Source: Harenicola maris | GTDB taxonomy: Bacteria > Pseudomonadota > Alphaproteobacteria > Rhodobacterales > Rhodobacteraceae | Assembly (NCBI GenBank): GCA_018524345.1 | Contig: JADQAZ010000002.1 | Location: forward strand, 558,001-622,000 | Direction: 5' to 3' | Length of the DNA: 64,000 bases | Shown here: piece by piece, positions 19,242-30,400 of the stretch | How positions within the stretch are numbered: the first letter of the stretch is position 1 | Layout of the letters: each line of letters begins with the position of its first letter | The notes under the pieces: generated by a model | The model's input: only the letters and a program-made list of their open reading frames with translations | Databases searched by the model: none | What the model was told of the DNA's origin: nothing | Position numbers and translations under genes: made by a program

Positions 19242-20051
19242 ATGGCGAAATTCACGAGTGATATTTATGCGGGTATTGATGGTACGGGCCCATCGGACAA
19301 CGGCGTTTATGCCGAAGATTTCAAGAACAGCCATGTGCGGACCTTCTGGAAAAACTGGCACGGGAGCCGCAGTTATTACCTGCGCGGGCCGGATGCGGAC
19401 GGGGGCGATACCCATGTGCGCGCCTCGGCCATTGCCAAGAAGGTGATTTCCGACCACGCGACCAAGCAGGGGCGGATCATCCTGTGTGGGTATAGCCGCG
19501 GGGCGGCGGCGGTTATTCAGGCCTCGCATGAGCTTAAGCGGGCGGGCCTGAAGGTGGATGTTTTGATGTTGTTTGATGCGGTGGACCGGGCCGTCGGGAT
19601 TACCGAGACCGTGATCCCCTCGAATGTGGCGCAATGCTTTCACGCGATGCGCGATCCGGCGGCGAAGTCGCGGGAGATTTTCGGCAATGTGGGTACGACC
19701 TTTGAACCGGGGGTGTTTTATCAGCAGCGCAAGTTCCACTGCACCCATGGCGGCGTTGGCGGCACCCCTTGGACGACGGCAAAGGCAAACGGATATATCA
19801 GCGAGATGGACGAGGTGAGCCCGAGCAAAGCGCATCTTGTCGGCTCTGCCCTTGGGCCGGTGTTCGGAACGGCGGCGGGGGGAGCTGCCCATGCCCTCAA
19901 CAAGAACATGGACACCAATGTGACCCTTGCGCAGGACAAGTCCGGCGCCGAGGCCACCATGACGTGGATGGCGGGCAACCTGCGAACCGGCCTGATCGCG
20001 GCGGGGGAGTTTGACCTGCAGAACGCCTCTTTCCCCAGCAATATGGGGTAG
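19242..20051 (+). CDS. DUF2235/Tle1-like alpha/beta hydrolase
   Basis: The 269-aa protein opens with a YAGIDGTG strand. It carries a nucleophile elbow GYSRGA (S85), an aspartate in LMLFDAVDR (D112 or D115) and a candidate catalytic histidine in HCTHGGVGG (H169). This layout is that of the DUF2235/T6SS phospholipase group. The tail has a glycine-rich segment (GSALGPVFGTAAGGAAHAL) that could insert in a membrane. There is no signal peptide and no vgrG, PAAR or immunity gene beside it, so an effector role is speculation. Confidence 0.65.
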   Translation: MAKFTSDIYAGIDGTGPSDNGVYAEDFKNSHVRTFWKNWHGSRSYYLRGPDADGGDTHVRASAIAKKVISDHATKQGRIILCGYSRGAAAVIQASHELKRAGLKVDVLMLFDAVDRAVGITETVIPSNVAQCFHAMRDPAAKSREIFGNVGTTFEPGVFYQQRKFHCTHGGVGGTPWTTAKANGYISEMDEVSPSKAHLVGSALGPVFGTAAGGAAHALNKNMDTNVTLAQDKSGAEATMTWMAGNLRTGLIAAGEFDLQNASFPSNMG

Positions 20052-20079
20052 GACGTTTCCCTCTGCGGTTAGGGGGTTC

Positions 20080-20688
20080 CTAGCGGCAGAGGGATTTGAT
20101 GGCCTGCAGGTGCTCTGGCGCGGCGGCCAGACAGGGGGCGGCCATGTCGCGGGCCTGAGCCATGGGGTCCTCCGACAGGCGGTCAAACAGGCCCCATTGG
20201 TGGGCCTCTGTCGCCGGGATTTTCTGCGCCGCCATCAGGATCATCTTGGCCCTTGCGGGGCCGATCAGGGCGGCGAGGCGTTTGGGGTCGCTGGGTTGCG
20301 GCAGGAAGCCGAGCTGCATCACCGGATAGAAGACCTTGGCCGTGGGGACGGCGATGCGCAGGTCGCAGGCCAGCACCATGCCCATGGCCCCGCCTGCCAC
20401 CGTGCCGTTCAGCGCGGCGATTGTCAGGCCGGGGAAGGCGGCGATGCGGCCGGAAAGCTCCTCCCACAATGGCGAGGTGGCGAGGCCCGCGCGGGCGGCG
20501 TCAAGGTCCGCCCCTGCGGAAAACACGCGGCCTGTGCCGGTGAGGATCAGGGCGGCTGCGCCCTCCTCTGTGGCCTGCGTGACCTTGTCTGACAGGCTTT
20601 GCAGCATCTCGGGCGTGAGGGCGCCTGCCTTGTCGGGGCGGTTGATGGTCAGGGTCCGGAGACCGCCCTCCTGCGCCGCGAGGATCAT
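20080..20688 (-). CDS. Enoyl-CoA hydratase/isomerase family protein
   Basis: The 202-aa crotonase-fold protein has the oxyanion-hole segments VFSAGADLDA and ALNGTVAGGAMGMVLACDLRI. It is shorter than the usual 255-265 aa, with a truncated C-terminal helical part, so the exact reaction is uncertain. It overlaps the upstream SDR gene by 4 bp, indicating a two-gene operon for acyl-CoA or related metabolism. Confidence 0.85.
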   Translation of the reverse strand: MILAAQEGGLRTLTINRPDKAGALTPEMLQSLSDKVTQATEEGAAALILTGTGRVFSAGADLDAARAGLATSPLWEELSGRIAAFPGLTIAALNGTVAGGAMGMVLACDLRIAVPTAKVFYPVMQLGFLPQPSDPKRLAALIGPARAKMILMAAQKIPATEAHQWGLFDRLSEDPMAQARDMAAPCLAAAPEHLQAIKSLCR

Positions 20689-21437
20689 GCGATCAGGCCG
20701 ACGCGGCGGCGGATGGCCTCCTCGCGCAGGGAGATTTCCGTGCCGTTGAACTCATCGGCATCGGGGCTGCACATCCACAGCAGGGTTTTGGCGGGCCAGT
20801 CTGCGGGGATGTGGACATCCCAGTCCAGCTTGCTGACGGGGTTGATGCCGCTTGCCTTGATCTCGCGCTGCATTTCCGTGGCGACGGTGCCGGGGGAGAG
20901 GCCGATGGCGCGGATGCCGTTTGCGCCCTCCTCGTGGTGCAGGCAGCGGTTGAGCATATTCGCCCCGGCCTTGGAGGCGTTGTAATGGGACCATGCCTCT
21001 GTCGGGCCATGGGCCGCGCCGGAGCTGATCGTGAGGATCGAGCCGCCGCCATTGGCCAGCATCACCGGCAGGGCCGCGCGCATGCCGTAGTAGATGCCCT
21101 TGAGGTTGATATCGATGGCTTGGCCCCAACCCTCGGGGTCGCTTGTTGCCATGCGGGAGATCGGCTCGATCACACCGGCGTTGCCGATCAGCACGTCAAG
21201 CCCGCCGAACTGTTCGACGCAGGCATCGACTGCGGCGGAGACCTGAGCATAATCGCCGACGTCGCAGGTCATGGCGCGGGCTTTATCGCCGATTTCGGCG
21301 GCAAGGGCGGTGATCTCGGCGCTGGAGCGGGCCACCAGCATGACATTGGCCCCGGCGGCGGCAAAGACGCGCCCTGCCTCGGCCCCGATGCCGCGGCTGG
21401 CCCCTGTGATCAGAACGGTTTTGCCTGTCATGTCCAT
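20685..21437 (-). CDS. SDR family NAD(P)-dependent oxidoreductase
   Basis: The 250-aa protein has the Rossmann motif TGASRGIG (11-18), NAG in LIGNAGVIEP, and the catalytic Ser...Tyr-x-x-x-Lys set (TISSGAAHG and HYNASK). It reduces or oxidises a hydroxyl/keto group; the substrate is unknown. The start MDMTGKTVLITG is chosen because upstream open sequence is not SDR-like. It is the promoter-proximal partner of the enoyl-CoA hydratase gene. Confidence 0.9.
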   Translation of the reverse strand: MDMTGKTVLITGASRGIGAEAGRVFAAAGANVMLVARSSAEITALAAEIGDKARAMTCDVGDYAQVSAAVDACVEQFGGLDVLIGNAGVIEPISRMATSDPEGWGQAIDINLKGIYYGMRAALPVMLANGGGSILTISSGAAHGPTEAWSHYNASKAGANMLNRCLHHEEGANGIRAIGLSPGTVATEMQREIKASGINPVSKLDWDVHIPADWPAKTLLWMCSPDADEFNGTEISLREEAIRRRVGLIA

Positions 21438-21616
21438 GGGCTGTGCTCTCCTGCTATGTGCTGTTTCGGGCCAAGGTGTATCGAGAATCCCGCCCTGTCC
21501 ACCACCGAATAATTCACGATTGTCGCGGTTTGGAAACCAGACCTTGACCCCCCTCGCCGGGCAATGGATGCTTTGCGCCAACAGGCGTGATTTACAGTGA
21601 GAAGGACAATTTTCAG

Positions 21617-23119
21617 ATGAATACCCTTAAAACATTGACGTGCAGCGCTGCGGCGCTTGCGGCATTTGCGACGGCGGGGTGGTCTTTGACCGCCGAGGAA
21701 GCATGGCAGAACTGGCAGGATCAGGCGAGCTCGGCTGGTCAGACGCTGACCTCTACCGGCACGGCTAAGGATGGCAATACGCTTACGGTGCAGGGCCTTG
21801 GCTTTGCCATGAGCGATGACGAGGTGACCGTTTCGGGCACCCTTGGCGATGCTGTGTTCACCGAGAATGCCGATGGCACCGTGTCGATCACCGTTCCCGA
21901 TAGTTATGACATCAGCTTTGTCGTTGCGCCGGAATTTGGCGAGAAGGTCGATGCGACCGTGAACATCATGCAGCAGGGGCTGACCATGACGGCCTCTGAG
22001 GCGGGCGGGGCGCAGACCTTTAACTTTGCTGCGCCGAGCGCGGTGATCGAGGTGACCAAGCTGTTGATTGATGGCGAGGAATTGCCAATGGATCTGGTGG
22101 TGAAGCTGGGCGCGATGACCGGTTCCCATTCCACCAGCCCGACGGTGCCGCCGGAGGTGACGCAGTTGATGAACATTGCCTCCCTCGACATGAATGTTGC
22201 GGTGACGGAGCCGGGTGGTTCGGGCACGTTCACCGGCAACCTTGCCATGGCGAATTTGGTAAGCACCTCAAAGGGTTCTGCCAGCGGCATGTTCAACATG
22301 GAGGACATGGGCACCCTGCTTAAGGACGGGTTCAACACCAATGGCAGCCTGCTTTACGGGGCCTCGGTGTTTGACATGGCCTTCAGCGACGGGACCGAAG
22401 AGTTCATGACCAATGGGTCCTTGAATGGCGGCAATATCACGCTGGCGTTGAACAAGGATCAGCTGACTTACAACGTCAACAACAACGGCATGAACATCAG
22501 CATGTCGGGCAGCGAAATTCCCCTGCCGGAGGTTGCCTTTGGTGTTGGCTCCACGGCCTATAACTTCCTTATGCCATTGGCCCAGACCAATGAGCCGAAG
22601 CCCTTTGTCGCCTCTGTCGAGATTTCGGATCTGACGGTGATTGACGGGATCTGGAACCTGTTTGATCCCGGTGCGGTTCTGCCGCGCGGGCCTGCGAACC
22701 TGAACTTTGATCTGGCGGGGCAGGCGAACTGGCTGGTGGATATTCTGGACCCTGCCTCCATGGCTGCGGTGGAGATGCCGGCGCAGATTCATGCGATCAG
22801 CCTGACGGACCTGTTGGTGGATGTGGTTGGCACGCAGCTGACGGGCGATGGCTCCTTTACCTTTGACAACAATGACTTGGCGACATTCGGCGGTTTCCCT
22901 GCGCCCAACGGGCAGGTGAACCTGAAGCTGGTCGGGGCCAATGCCCTGCTGGATAAGCTGGTGACCATGGGCCTTGTGCCGCAGGATCAGGCGAACACGG
23001 CCAAGCTGATGTCTGGCATGGTGCTGCGTCCGGGTGAGGGCGAGGATACTTTGGTCTCCGAGATCGCCGTGCGCCCGACGGGTGAGGTGACAGCCAATGG
23101 TGTGCCGCTGCCGTTCTAA
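21617..23119 (+). CDS. DUF2125 domain periplasmic protein
   Basis: The 500-aa protein has a signal peptide (MNTLKTLTCSAAALAAFATAGWSLTA) and a long beta-rich body with GEV, TVSGTLGDAVF and PTGEVTANGVPLPF motifs. It matches the alphaproteobacterial DUF2125 family of unknown function. GAGAAGGACA upstream provides a ribosome-binding site. It is a single gene with its own terminator at 23144-23175. Confidence 0.82.
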   Translation: MNTLKTLTCSAAALAAFATAGWSLTAEEAWQNWQDQASSAGQTLTSTGTAKDGNTLTVQGLGFAMSDDEVTVSGTLGDAVFTENADGTVSITVPDSYDISFVVAPEFGEKVDATVNIMQQGLTMTASEAGGAQTFNFAAPSAVIEVTKLLIDGEELPMDLVVKLGAMTGSHSTSPTVPPEVTQLMNIASLDMNVAVTEPGGSGTFTGNLAMANLVSTSKGSASGMFNMEDMGTLLKDGFNTNGSLLYGASVFDMAFSDGTEEFMTNGSLNGGNITLALNKDQLTYNVNNNGMNISMSGSEIPLPEVAFGVGSTAYNFLMPLAQTNEPKPFVASVEISDLTVIDGIWNLFDPGAVLPRGPANLNFDLAGQANWLVDILDPASMAAVEMPAQIHAISLTDLLVDVVGTQLTGDGSFTFDNNDLATFGGFPAPNGQVNLKLVGANALLDKLVTMGLVPQDQANTAKLMSGMVLRPGEGEDTLVSEIAVRPTGEVTANGVPLPF

Positions 23120-23143
23120 GGCGCTGATGACATGACGCGAAAG

Positions 23144-23175
23144 GCCCCGTAGACCCTTGGTTTGCGGGGCTTTTT
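23144..23175 (+). terminator. Rho-independent terminator of the DUF2125 gene
   Basis: The stem GCCCCG / CGGGGC (23144-23149, 23165-23170) is followed by T5. It lies 25 bp past the stop. Confidence 0.75.
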
Positions 23176-23230
23176 CGTGGCGGTGAAAAACCTGCTTTCC
23201 CCTGATGCGGCGCCGCCGTAACGTGGCGCC

Positions 23231-23551
23231 ATGAGCCAGACATCAGATCAGGACGCCGCCGACGCGGCGCAGGACCATGCCCCCGCTGTGGGTGATTTAG
23301 CCAATGAAATCGCTGGGTTACGGGCAGAGGTGCACCGTCTGAACGAGCATCGTTTCGTGCGGATTCACGCAAAGCCGGTGCGGATGATTGCGTTTCAGTT
23401 CTTTCGCGGGCTGGCCTTTGGCCTTGGGACGGTGATCGGGGCCTCGATCCTTGTGTCTGTGCTGGGCTATGTTCTGTCCTCGGTGAACTGGATTCCGCTG
23501 CTTGGGGAATGGGCCGCAGAGATCGCGGACCAGATCGAGAGCGCGCGTTAG
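23231..23551 (+). CDS. DUF5665 domain membrane protein
   Basis: The 106-aa protein has a polar Asp/Ala-rich N-terminus, a short helix with EIAGLRAEVHRLNEHRFVRIH, and one or two membrane segments (FFRGLAFGLGTVIGASILVSVLGYVL). This arrangement matches DUF5665, a small membrane protein common in bacteria and of unknown function. It lies 149 bp upstream of rpsO with no clear terminator between. Confidence 0.78.
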   Translation: MSQTSDQDAADAAQDHAPAVGDLANEIAGLRAEVHRLNEHRFVRIHAKPVRMIAFQFFRGLAFGLGTVIGASILVSVLGYVLSSVNWIPLLGEWAAEIADQIESAR

Positions 23552-23700
23552 GGCGGGGGCAAAAATCCCTTTCCTTTTAAGGGGAATCTCCCTATACGCC
23601 GGTTTCTGGAACGGGCCTTTGGCGCGATCCATCCTCCACGGGCCTTGCTGGACGACATCCCGGCCTGCGCCATAACCCTTTGATATAAAAGGAGACCCCG

Positions 23701-23970
23701 ATGTCGATTACGGTAGAAGAAAAAGCAAAAGTCATGAAAGATTTCGCCACCAAAGAAGGCGATACAGGTTCCCCTGAAGTTCAGGTTGCCATTCTTTCGA
23801 GCCGCATCGCGACTTTGACAGAGCACTTCAAAACACACAAAAAAGACAACCACGGCCGCCGCGGTCTGTTGAAGATGGTGGCACAGCGCCGCAAGCTTCT
23901 GGACTATCTGCGGGCGAAAGATGAGGGCCGTTATCAGGACCTGATCAAACGTCTTGGCCTGCGCCGCTAA
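23701..23970 (+). CDS. rpsO: 30S ribosomal protein S15
   Basis: The 89-aa S15 has the conserved [28 protein letters not shown] and [18 protein letters not shown] segments. It binds 16S rRNA helix 22 early in 30S assembly. AAAAGGAGACCCC gives a strong ribosome-binding site. It is usually followed directly by pnp, but here pnp starts 17.5 kb away at 41492. Confidence 0.97.
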   Translation: MSITVEEKAKVMKDFATKEGDTGSPEVQVAILSSRIATLTEHFKTHKKDNHGRRGLLKMVAQRRKLLDYLRAKDEGRYQDLIKRLGLRR

Positions 23971-24000
23971 GCGCGCCGGACGGACCGGAGTTGACGAAAA

Positions 24001-24027
24001 GCGCCCCCTTTGCGGGGCGCTTTTTTT
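24001..24027 (+). terminator. Rho-independent terminator of rpsO
   Basis: The 7-bp stem GCGCCCC / GGGGCGC with a 6-nt loop is followed by T7 (24021-24027), 30 bp after the rpsO stop. Confidence 0.9.
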
Positions 24028-24049
24028 GTGGCCGGAGCCATAAAAACCT

Positions 24050-24082
24050 GATGCACAAGTGATGCACATTCGATGCACATTC
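24050..24082. repeat. Three 11-bp direct repeats (GATGCACAWKY)
   Basis: Copies begin at 24050, 24061 and 24072: GATGCACAAGT, GATGCACATTC, GATGCACATTC. Each lies one helical turn from the next and is followed by a CATATGCATG palindrome-like stretch. The phase suggests a cooperative protein-binding site upstream of the giant gene, but no known factor is recognised. Confidence 0.6.
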
Positions 24083-24202
24083 CATATGCATGTTCGTGCA
24101 GCAGGCGCAAAGGGGGCCATGACGCGCCACCGCCGTTTGCGCCAGCAAACGGCCCGGCCCAACGGGGCGTGAGGCCGAAGGCCGATGGCGCCCGGGCGGG
24201 AG

Positions 24203-24240
24203 GGTTTGGGGCGGGGCGGATGCGGTTTGGGGCGGGGCGG
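24203..24240 (+). repeat. Tandem G-rich 17-bp repeat
   Basis: GGTTTGGGGCGGGGCGG occurs at 24203-24219 and again at 24224-24240 (21-bp period), with another G5 run at 24249-24253. Several G3-4 runs with short loops could fold into a G-quadruplex on the plus strand. The region 24031-24456 otherwise holds no gene that I can support. Confidence 0.55.
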
Positions 24241-24342
24241 GATGTTTAGGGGGAAAATTTAACACATGACCTCAAAAACGAAGACAACCTAGATTTTTGT
24301 CGTGCATCCTGTTTGAGGGAAGTGTTAACGTAACTGTGTAAA

Positions 24343-24417
24343 GAGGTGTTTTTTTTGATCGGCAATAGAGGCCACCCGCTTGGGTGGCCTTTGTCCTAAT
24401 CGGGCAAGAAACACCTC
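24343..24417 (+). promoter_or_regulatory. Nested stem leader structure of the giant DUF11 gene
   Basis: An outer 9-bp stem GAGGTGTTT / AAACACCTC (24343-24351, 24409-24417) encloses an inner 9-bp hairpin AGGCCACCC / GGGTGGCCT (24369-24377, 24382-24390) followed by TTGTCCT. The structure ends 40 bp before the start codon. It could be an attenuator, a translation-control element or an uncharacterised riboswitch-like RNA. The inner hairpin alone could also be a weak terminator. Confidence 0.5.
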
Positions 24418-24456
24418 CGTCAGAATGCTGGGCACAAGGCATCGAGGAGCAGTCGG

Positions 24457-27400
24457 TTGAGCGGTAAGAACGGTAAGATACGGGCAGTTGAGATTTTAGC
24501 GCAATTCGGAAGGGCCAGCGGCGGTTTGCTGCGGGGCTGGATGGCCTGTGTGTCGATGGTGTTTGCGCTGTGTTGGGCGCAGGGCGCTGCGGCGCAGAGC
24601 TTTGACTATGACTGGCTGGTCAATGTGGACGAGACCGTAACCCCGGCCCCTGCGGGCGGTGTTATCGAGGTTCCGATCAACATTTTGAACTTTGGCTTTG
24701 GCCCTGATCCCGCGCCTGCGACGACGATCGAGATTACGGTTCCGCCGACCACCAGCTTTGTGTCCTTTTCCAGCGATGATGTGACGGGCTGTGCCCCCCT
24801 TCCTGCCGCTGCTGGGGAGATTGTGACCTGTCAGGTGCCTTCGCTCGCCTTTAATGGCCAGCCGGGGGACAGTGTGGACCTGCTCTTTGGTATCGAGACC
24901 ACGCAGCAGGGGGCCGTTCCCTTTACCGCCAATGTGCCCGAAGTGGACAATGACACAGGCAACAACAGTCAGACCAAGAACCTGACCCTGACGCAGGGTG
25001 CGGATCTTGAGGTGACGGTGGATGGCCCTGTGACGGCGACCTCGGGCGAGACGGTGGATTACACATTCACCGTTGCCAACAACGGGCCGGATGATGCGAG
25101 CGGCAGTGTTCTGACCATTCCGGTGCCTTCGGGCTTTGCCAATCTTGAGCCGCCTGTTGGCTGTGTTCTTGATGGGGCGGTTTATGAATGCACGATTCCG
25201 GGGCCTTTGGCCGAGGGGGAGAGTGTTGATTTCGTCTTTGGCGCGCAGATTGTGGCTGCGGCGCCTTCGACGGTGTCCTGGGTTGGTTCTGTTGGCGGTG
25301 GATCGCCCGATGATCCGGATACCGAGAACAACACCGCGACCTTTGATACATCGGTAGAAGAGGGCAGTGATCTGGCCTTGACCAAGGTGATTTCCCCGCC
25401 CGAGACGCTTTTGGTCGGGGATCAGGCGGTCTTTACCCTGTCGCCGACCTATTCCGGTAACCCGCCGGAGGTTGTGACCCTCGAGGATAGCCTGCCTTCG
25501 AATTACACTGTGGATTCGGTGGATGCGCCTGCGCCTTGGGATTGCGAGATCATCGGGTCGCAGCAGGTGACCTGTGAGCATCCCGGTGGGGCCTCGAGCG
25601 GGGCGGATGTGCCGCTTGGCGATATCGAGATTACCGCCAATGTTGTGACCGCCGGTTCGGCGGTTGAGAATACTGCGGAGATTGACGCCGAGGGTCCGAT
25701 TGATCCGAACCCTGATAACAACATTGCAAGCGATGGCGGCGTTGAGATCGAGGACAAGTTTGTTGACCTTCGGGCCAATAAGACCGGTCCGCAGCCTGCC
25801 TTGGTTGTTCTGGGCAGCCCGTTTGATTTCCAGATCAGCAGCACGAATATCGGCAACGAGCCTTTCTTTGGGACCATCACCATGGTCGACACCCTGCCTG
25901 CGGGGCTGGAGGTTCTGTCCTATGATGCGAATGGCTGGGATTGTTCGCCCGCTGCGCCCGTGGTCGCGGGCGGGGAGATCACCTGTACGATCGAAATTCT
26001 GGAAAGCGCCCCCTTGGGCGTGGATGACAGATCGCCGGTTGTCACCCTTGAAACCGTGGCTTTGGTAGAGGGCGCTTTGGAAAACGGGCTGGAGATCAGC
26101 GCGTCGGATTCCAACCTGCCGGACGAGAACGCCCCCAATGACATCATCACCTATAGTGTGACATCGGATGCGCCGCTGGAGTCTGCGGATGTGTCGATTG
26201 TGAAGACAGCCTCGGAGGCCAGTTTGGCCGCGGGCGAGACGCAGACCTTTGAGCTTGAGATCATCAACGAGGGGCCGAACGTTTCGAACACCGTGCAGGT
26301 GCGCGATCTGATCGGGGATTTGATCAACAACACCACCACTGGCGCGAACCCTGCGCTGTTGTCGATCGGCTATGCCAATATCAGCGAGACGGATGCGAAT
26401 TGTTCGACCACGCCCTCTGGTGCGACGGGGATTTTGTTTGGCTGTGATATTGCGACCCTGCCGGTGTGTTTGCCCGGGGCGACCTGTCCTGTTGTGACGA
26501 TCGAGGTTGTGCCGGGGGGCGAGGCGGGGCGCTATTTCAACACCGCCACGATCACCTCTTATGGCACGGCGGACCCTGACCGCAGCAACGAGACCAGCAC
26601 CGTCGGCTATGACGTGGATGCGCGCGTTGACATCACCATCACCAAGGTTGCCAGCGCGGCGGTGATGCCTGCGGGGCAGAACCTGACCTATCTGATCAGC
26701 GGCATCAACAAGGCCAACGGGTTGTCCACCGCCGAGAACCTGACGATCACCGATGTTTTGCCTGATGACCTGACATTTGTTTCTGCCACGCCCTCGACCG
26801 GCAGTTGCGGCACCACGCCGACGCCGGAAACGACAACGACAACGGGCAACAACACCATCATTTGTAATCTGGGTGATGTGGCCAACGGGGCCGAGCAGAA
26901 TGTGAGCGTTGTGGTGCGGCCGAACAACGAGCTTGCTGGTTCGGATTTTGTAAATGACGCCAGTGTCAGCACCGATACAACGCAGATCGGCATTGGCGAC
27001 GAGGACGACTCTGTGCCTGTGTCCGTGTCGGAGCCGACACTGGATTTGCTGGTGCAGAAGACCGAGAGCATTGACCCGCTGCCATTGGACGGGACCACGG
27101 TGTTTACCGTGACGGTTCGGAACCTTGGCCCCTCTGCCTCGCAGAATATTGTGGTGACCGATAGCCTGCCGATTTCGGGGTTGGAGTTCGTTTCGGCGAC
27201 CGCCCTTGACGGCGGCACCTGCCCCACACCGCCAGCGGGCCCTGCTGTGGGCAGCTTGGGCGAGACTTTGGTCTGTACCTTTGACTATCTGCCAGCGGGC
27301 GGCTCTGCGCGTATCCAGGTGGAGATGAAGGGTGTGTCCAAGGGCACGGCCAGCAACTCTGTGGAGATTTCCTCGGACGAAATCCTTGCCGGGCAGGACA

Positions 27401-30400
27401 CCGTTACCGGCAACAACTCGGTGACGGAGACGACCTCTGTGCGGACGCGGACCGATGTGTCGGTGGACAGCAAGGTGGCCAGCCCGAACCCTGTGAACCT
27501 GCGCGATCCGTTTGATTTCACCATTCGGGTGGCGGTGAATGTAGGGGCCGGTTTGGTTGAGGCCGATGATACGGTTGTGACCGATAACCTGCCTGCCGGT
27601 CTGGAATTGACCGGCACGCCGACTTTGAACTTGGTGCAGGGGGCGATCAGCGCGGGCTCTGCCTGTACAGGCGTGGCGGAGGATACCTCCTTTACCTGTG
27701 ATCTGGGCACTTTCGAGCAGGAATCCGCGACCGAGCCGGGCTATGTCGATATTACTGTGCCGGTGCGGGCGTTGACGGTTTCGAGCGATCCGCAGACCTT
27801 CACCAACACGGCCAGCATTGCCACCAGCAGCTTTGAGCTGGGTGCGGACCGGAACAACAACTCCAACTCCGGCCCTGTTACGGTCAATGCCTCGACCATC
27901 ACGGGCAAGGTGTTTGGCGATTTCAACGATGATGGTGTGATCGACACGGGCGATACCAACGTGGGCGGCGTGCCGATTTCATTGATCGGCTATGCGCTCG
28001 ATGGGACGGAATATATCCTGAACACCACCACGGACGGGAACGGGAATTACAGCTTTGGCCTGCTTCCCGAGGGGACCTATACCATTACCCGCGGCACCGT
28101 GCCCAATGACACCTATCTGGAGCAGGGCGGGAGCTATCCTGACGGAACCAACGGCACCGGCGAGCCAGATGGCGGCACGGTGATTGCCGATGTGGTTCTG
28201 GGCGGCGATAGCACCGCAGCGAACAACAATTTCACCGTTGTGCCGATTGCGCGGGTGGGGATTGCCAAGCGGGCCAATGGCGCGCCGGTGATCAATGCCG
28301 ATGGCTCGTTTGATCAGGTGTTCTCTTTCGTGGTCGAGAACTTTAGCGACGAGGCCCTTGAGGACGTTGTGGTCAGCGATACGCTGGCGGGCGGCGCGCC
28401 TGCCTTTGGCACCCTTGGCACCGCGCCTTTGGCGGCGGGCGAGTATCTGGTTCTGGCCGCGCCCACGGGCAGCTGTGGTGGCAAGAACGCCGCGTTTGAT
28501 GGCAGCGGTGATCCGGTTCTGGCCGAGGCCTTTACCATCGCGTTGCAGTCGGCTTGCACATTGAATGTGACCCTTCGGGTGCAGCCCACCATTCCATTGC
28601 CGCCGATCATCGAGGGCACGGATCGTTACCAAAACCAGGCCAGCGTTGAGGGCACCGGTGCCCTGTCGGGGCAGACCAGCGCCACCAATCCGTTCCTGAG
28701 CGATGTGTCCGACGATGGCACCAATGCCGATCCGTCGAACAACGGCTCTGGCGACGGGGCGAATGACAATGATCCGACGCTGATGGGGCCTGTGTTCACG
28801 CCCTCTATCGCCTTGATCAAGACGGTCAGCACCGATGAGTTGCAGGACCCGCCGATGGAGGGGGATTTCCTGACCTATACCTTCTCTGTCACCAATACGG
28901 GGCCGATTGACCTTCAGAATGTGACGATAAGCGATGATCTGGACGGGATCATCCTTGAGGGCGGGCCGATTTTGACCCTTGGGGCCGGTGATACCGATAC
29001 GGATACCTTCACCGCGCGCTATGCGCTCAAACAGTCCGATATCGACCTTGGCGAGGTGGAGAACACCGCCACGGCGAGCGGCGCGGATATTTACGGCACC
29101 GTGGCCGAGGATGACAGCGGCACCGCCAATAACAACGACACGCCGACGCTGGCCGAGATCGAGCAGGTGATCTCGCTTGCCATCGTCAAGACCGCCGATG
29201 ACAGCGGCGTCAGTGATCCGGCGGTGGACGGGGAAACCATCACCTACGGGTTCAACGTCATCAACACCGGCAACGTCACCCTGACCGATGTGACCGTGAC
29301 CGACCCGCTGGACGGGATCGAGCTGACTGGTGCGCCTATTCCCACGCTCCTTCCCGGGGTGGAGGTGATCAATGCCTATACCGGCAGCTATGATTACGAT
29401 CTGGATGATATCAACGCGGGCGAGGTGGAGAACCAGGCCACGGCCACGGGTAAGGACCCGCTGGACAATGATGTGACCGACCTGTCGGGCGAGACCTATG
29501 AGGATGACAATCCGATTGTTGTTCCGCTGGTGCAGGACCCGCAGATTGCCCTGATCAAGACATCGACTTCGGACCGTCTTGGCACGCCTCCGCAGGAGGG
29601 CGACGAGCTTGATTTCCAGTTTACCGTCACCAACACCGGTAACGTGACCCTGACGGGGATCACCATTTCCGATCTGCTGGACGGGATTGTTTTGGACGGG
29701 GGGCCGATTGACCTCGACCCCGGCGAGTTTGACAGCGACACATTTACCGCGACCTATCCGCTGACGCAGGATGATCTGGACCTTGGCTTGGTCGAGAACA
29801 CGGCCACTGTATCGGGCAACCCGCCCCTTGGTGCGGACCCCGTGACCGACGATAGCGGCGCCGATAACGAGACCGACGCACCGCTTGAGACGCCCCTGAC
29901 GCAGGTGGCGACGATCAACCTGACCAAGCAGGCGGATGCCTCTGCGGTGCAGGACCCGCCGCAGGAAGGCGACACGATCACCTATACCTTTGTGATCGAG
30001 AACACGGGCAACCAGACCCTGACCGACATCGCGATTTCGGACAATGACCTGCAGGATCTGGAGGGGAACAGCCGTGATCTGACCTCTGGCCCCGAGTGGG
30101 TGAACCCCGGCGGCGGCGCGGTTGAGGGGGTTTTGGCCCCGGGCGACAGCTATAGCTATACCGCGACTTATGACATTGTGACCGGCGATATTGATGCCGC
30201 CGGTGTGGTGAACGTGGCCACAGTTGCCGCGACCGATCCGCGGGATGTGCCTGTGGGTGATATTTCCGATGATCCGCTGGATGACGAGAACGTGGATGCC
30301 AACGGGGATGACAATCCCGACGATCCGACCGAGACGCCTTTGGCGCGCGCGCCCGCCCTTGTTGTGACCAAGACGGACAATATCGACGGCTTGCTGATGC

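Noticed and set aside
24050..24082. Possible CRISPR array
   Set aside because: Only three 11-bp units without spacers of normal length and no cas genes; better explained as a binding-site array.
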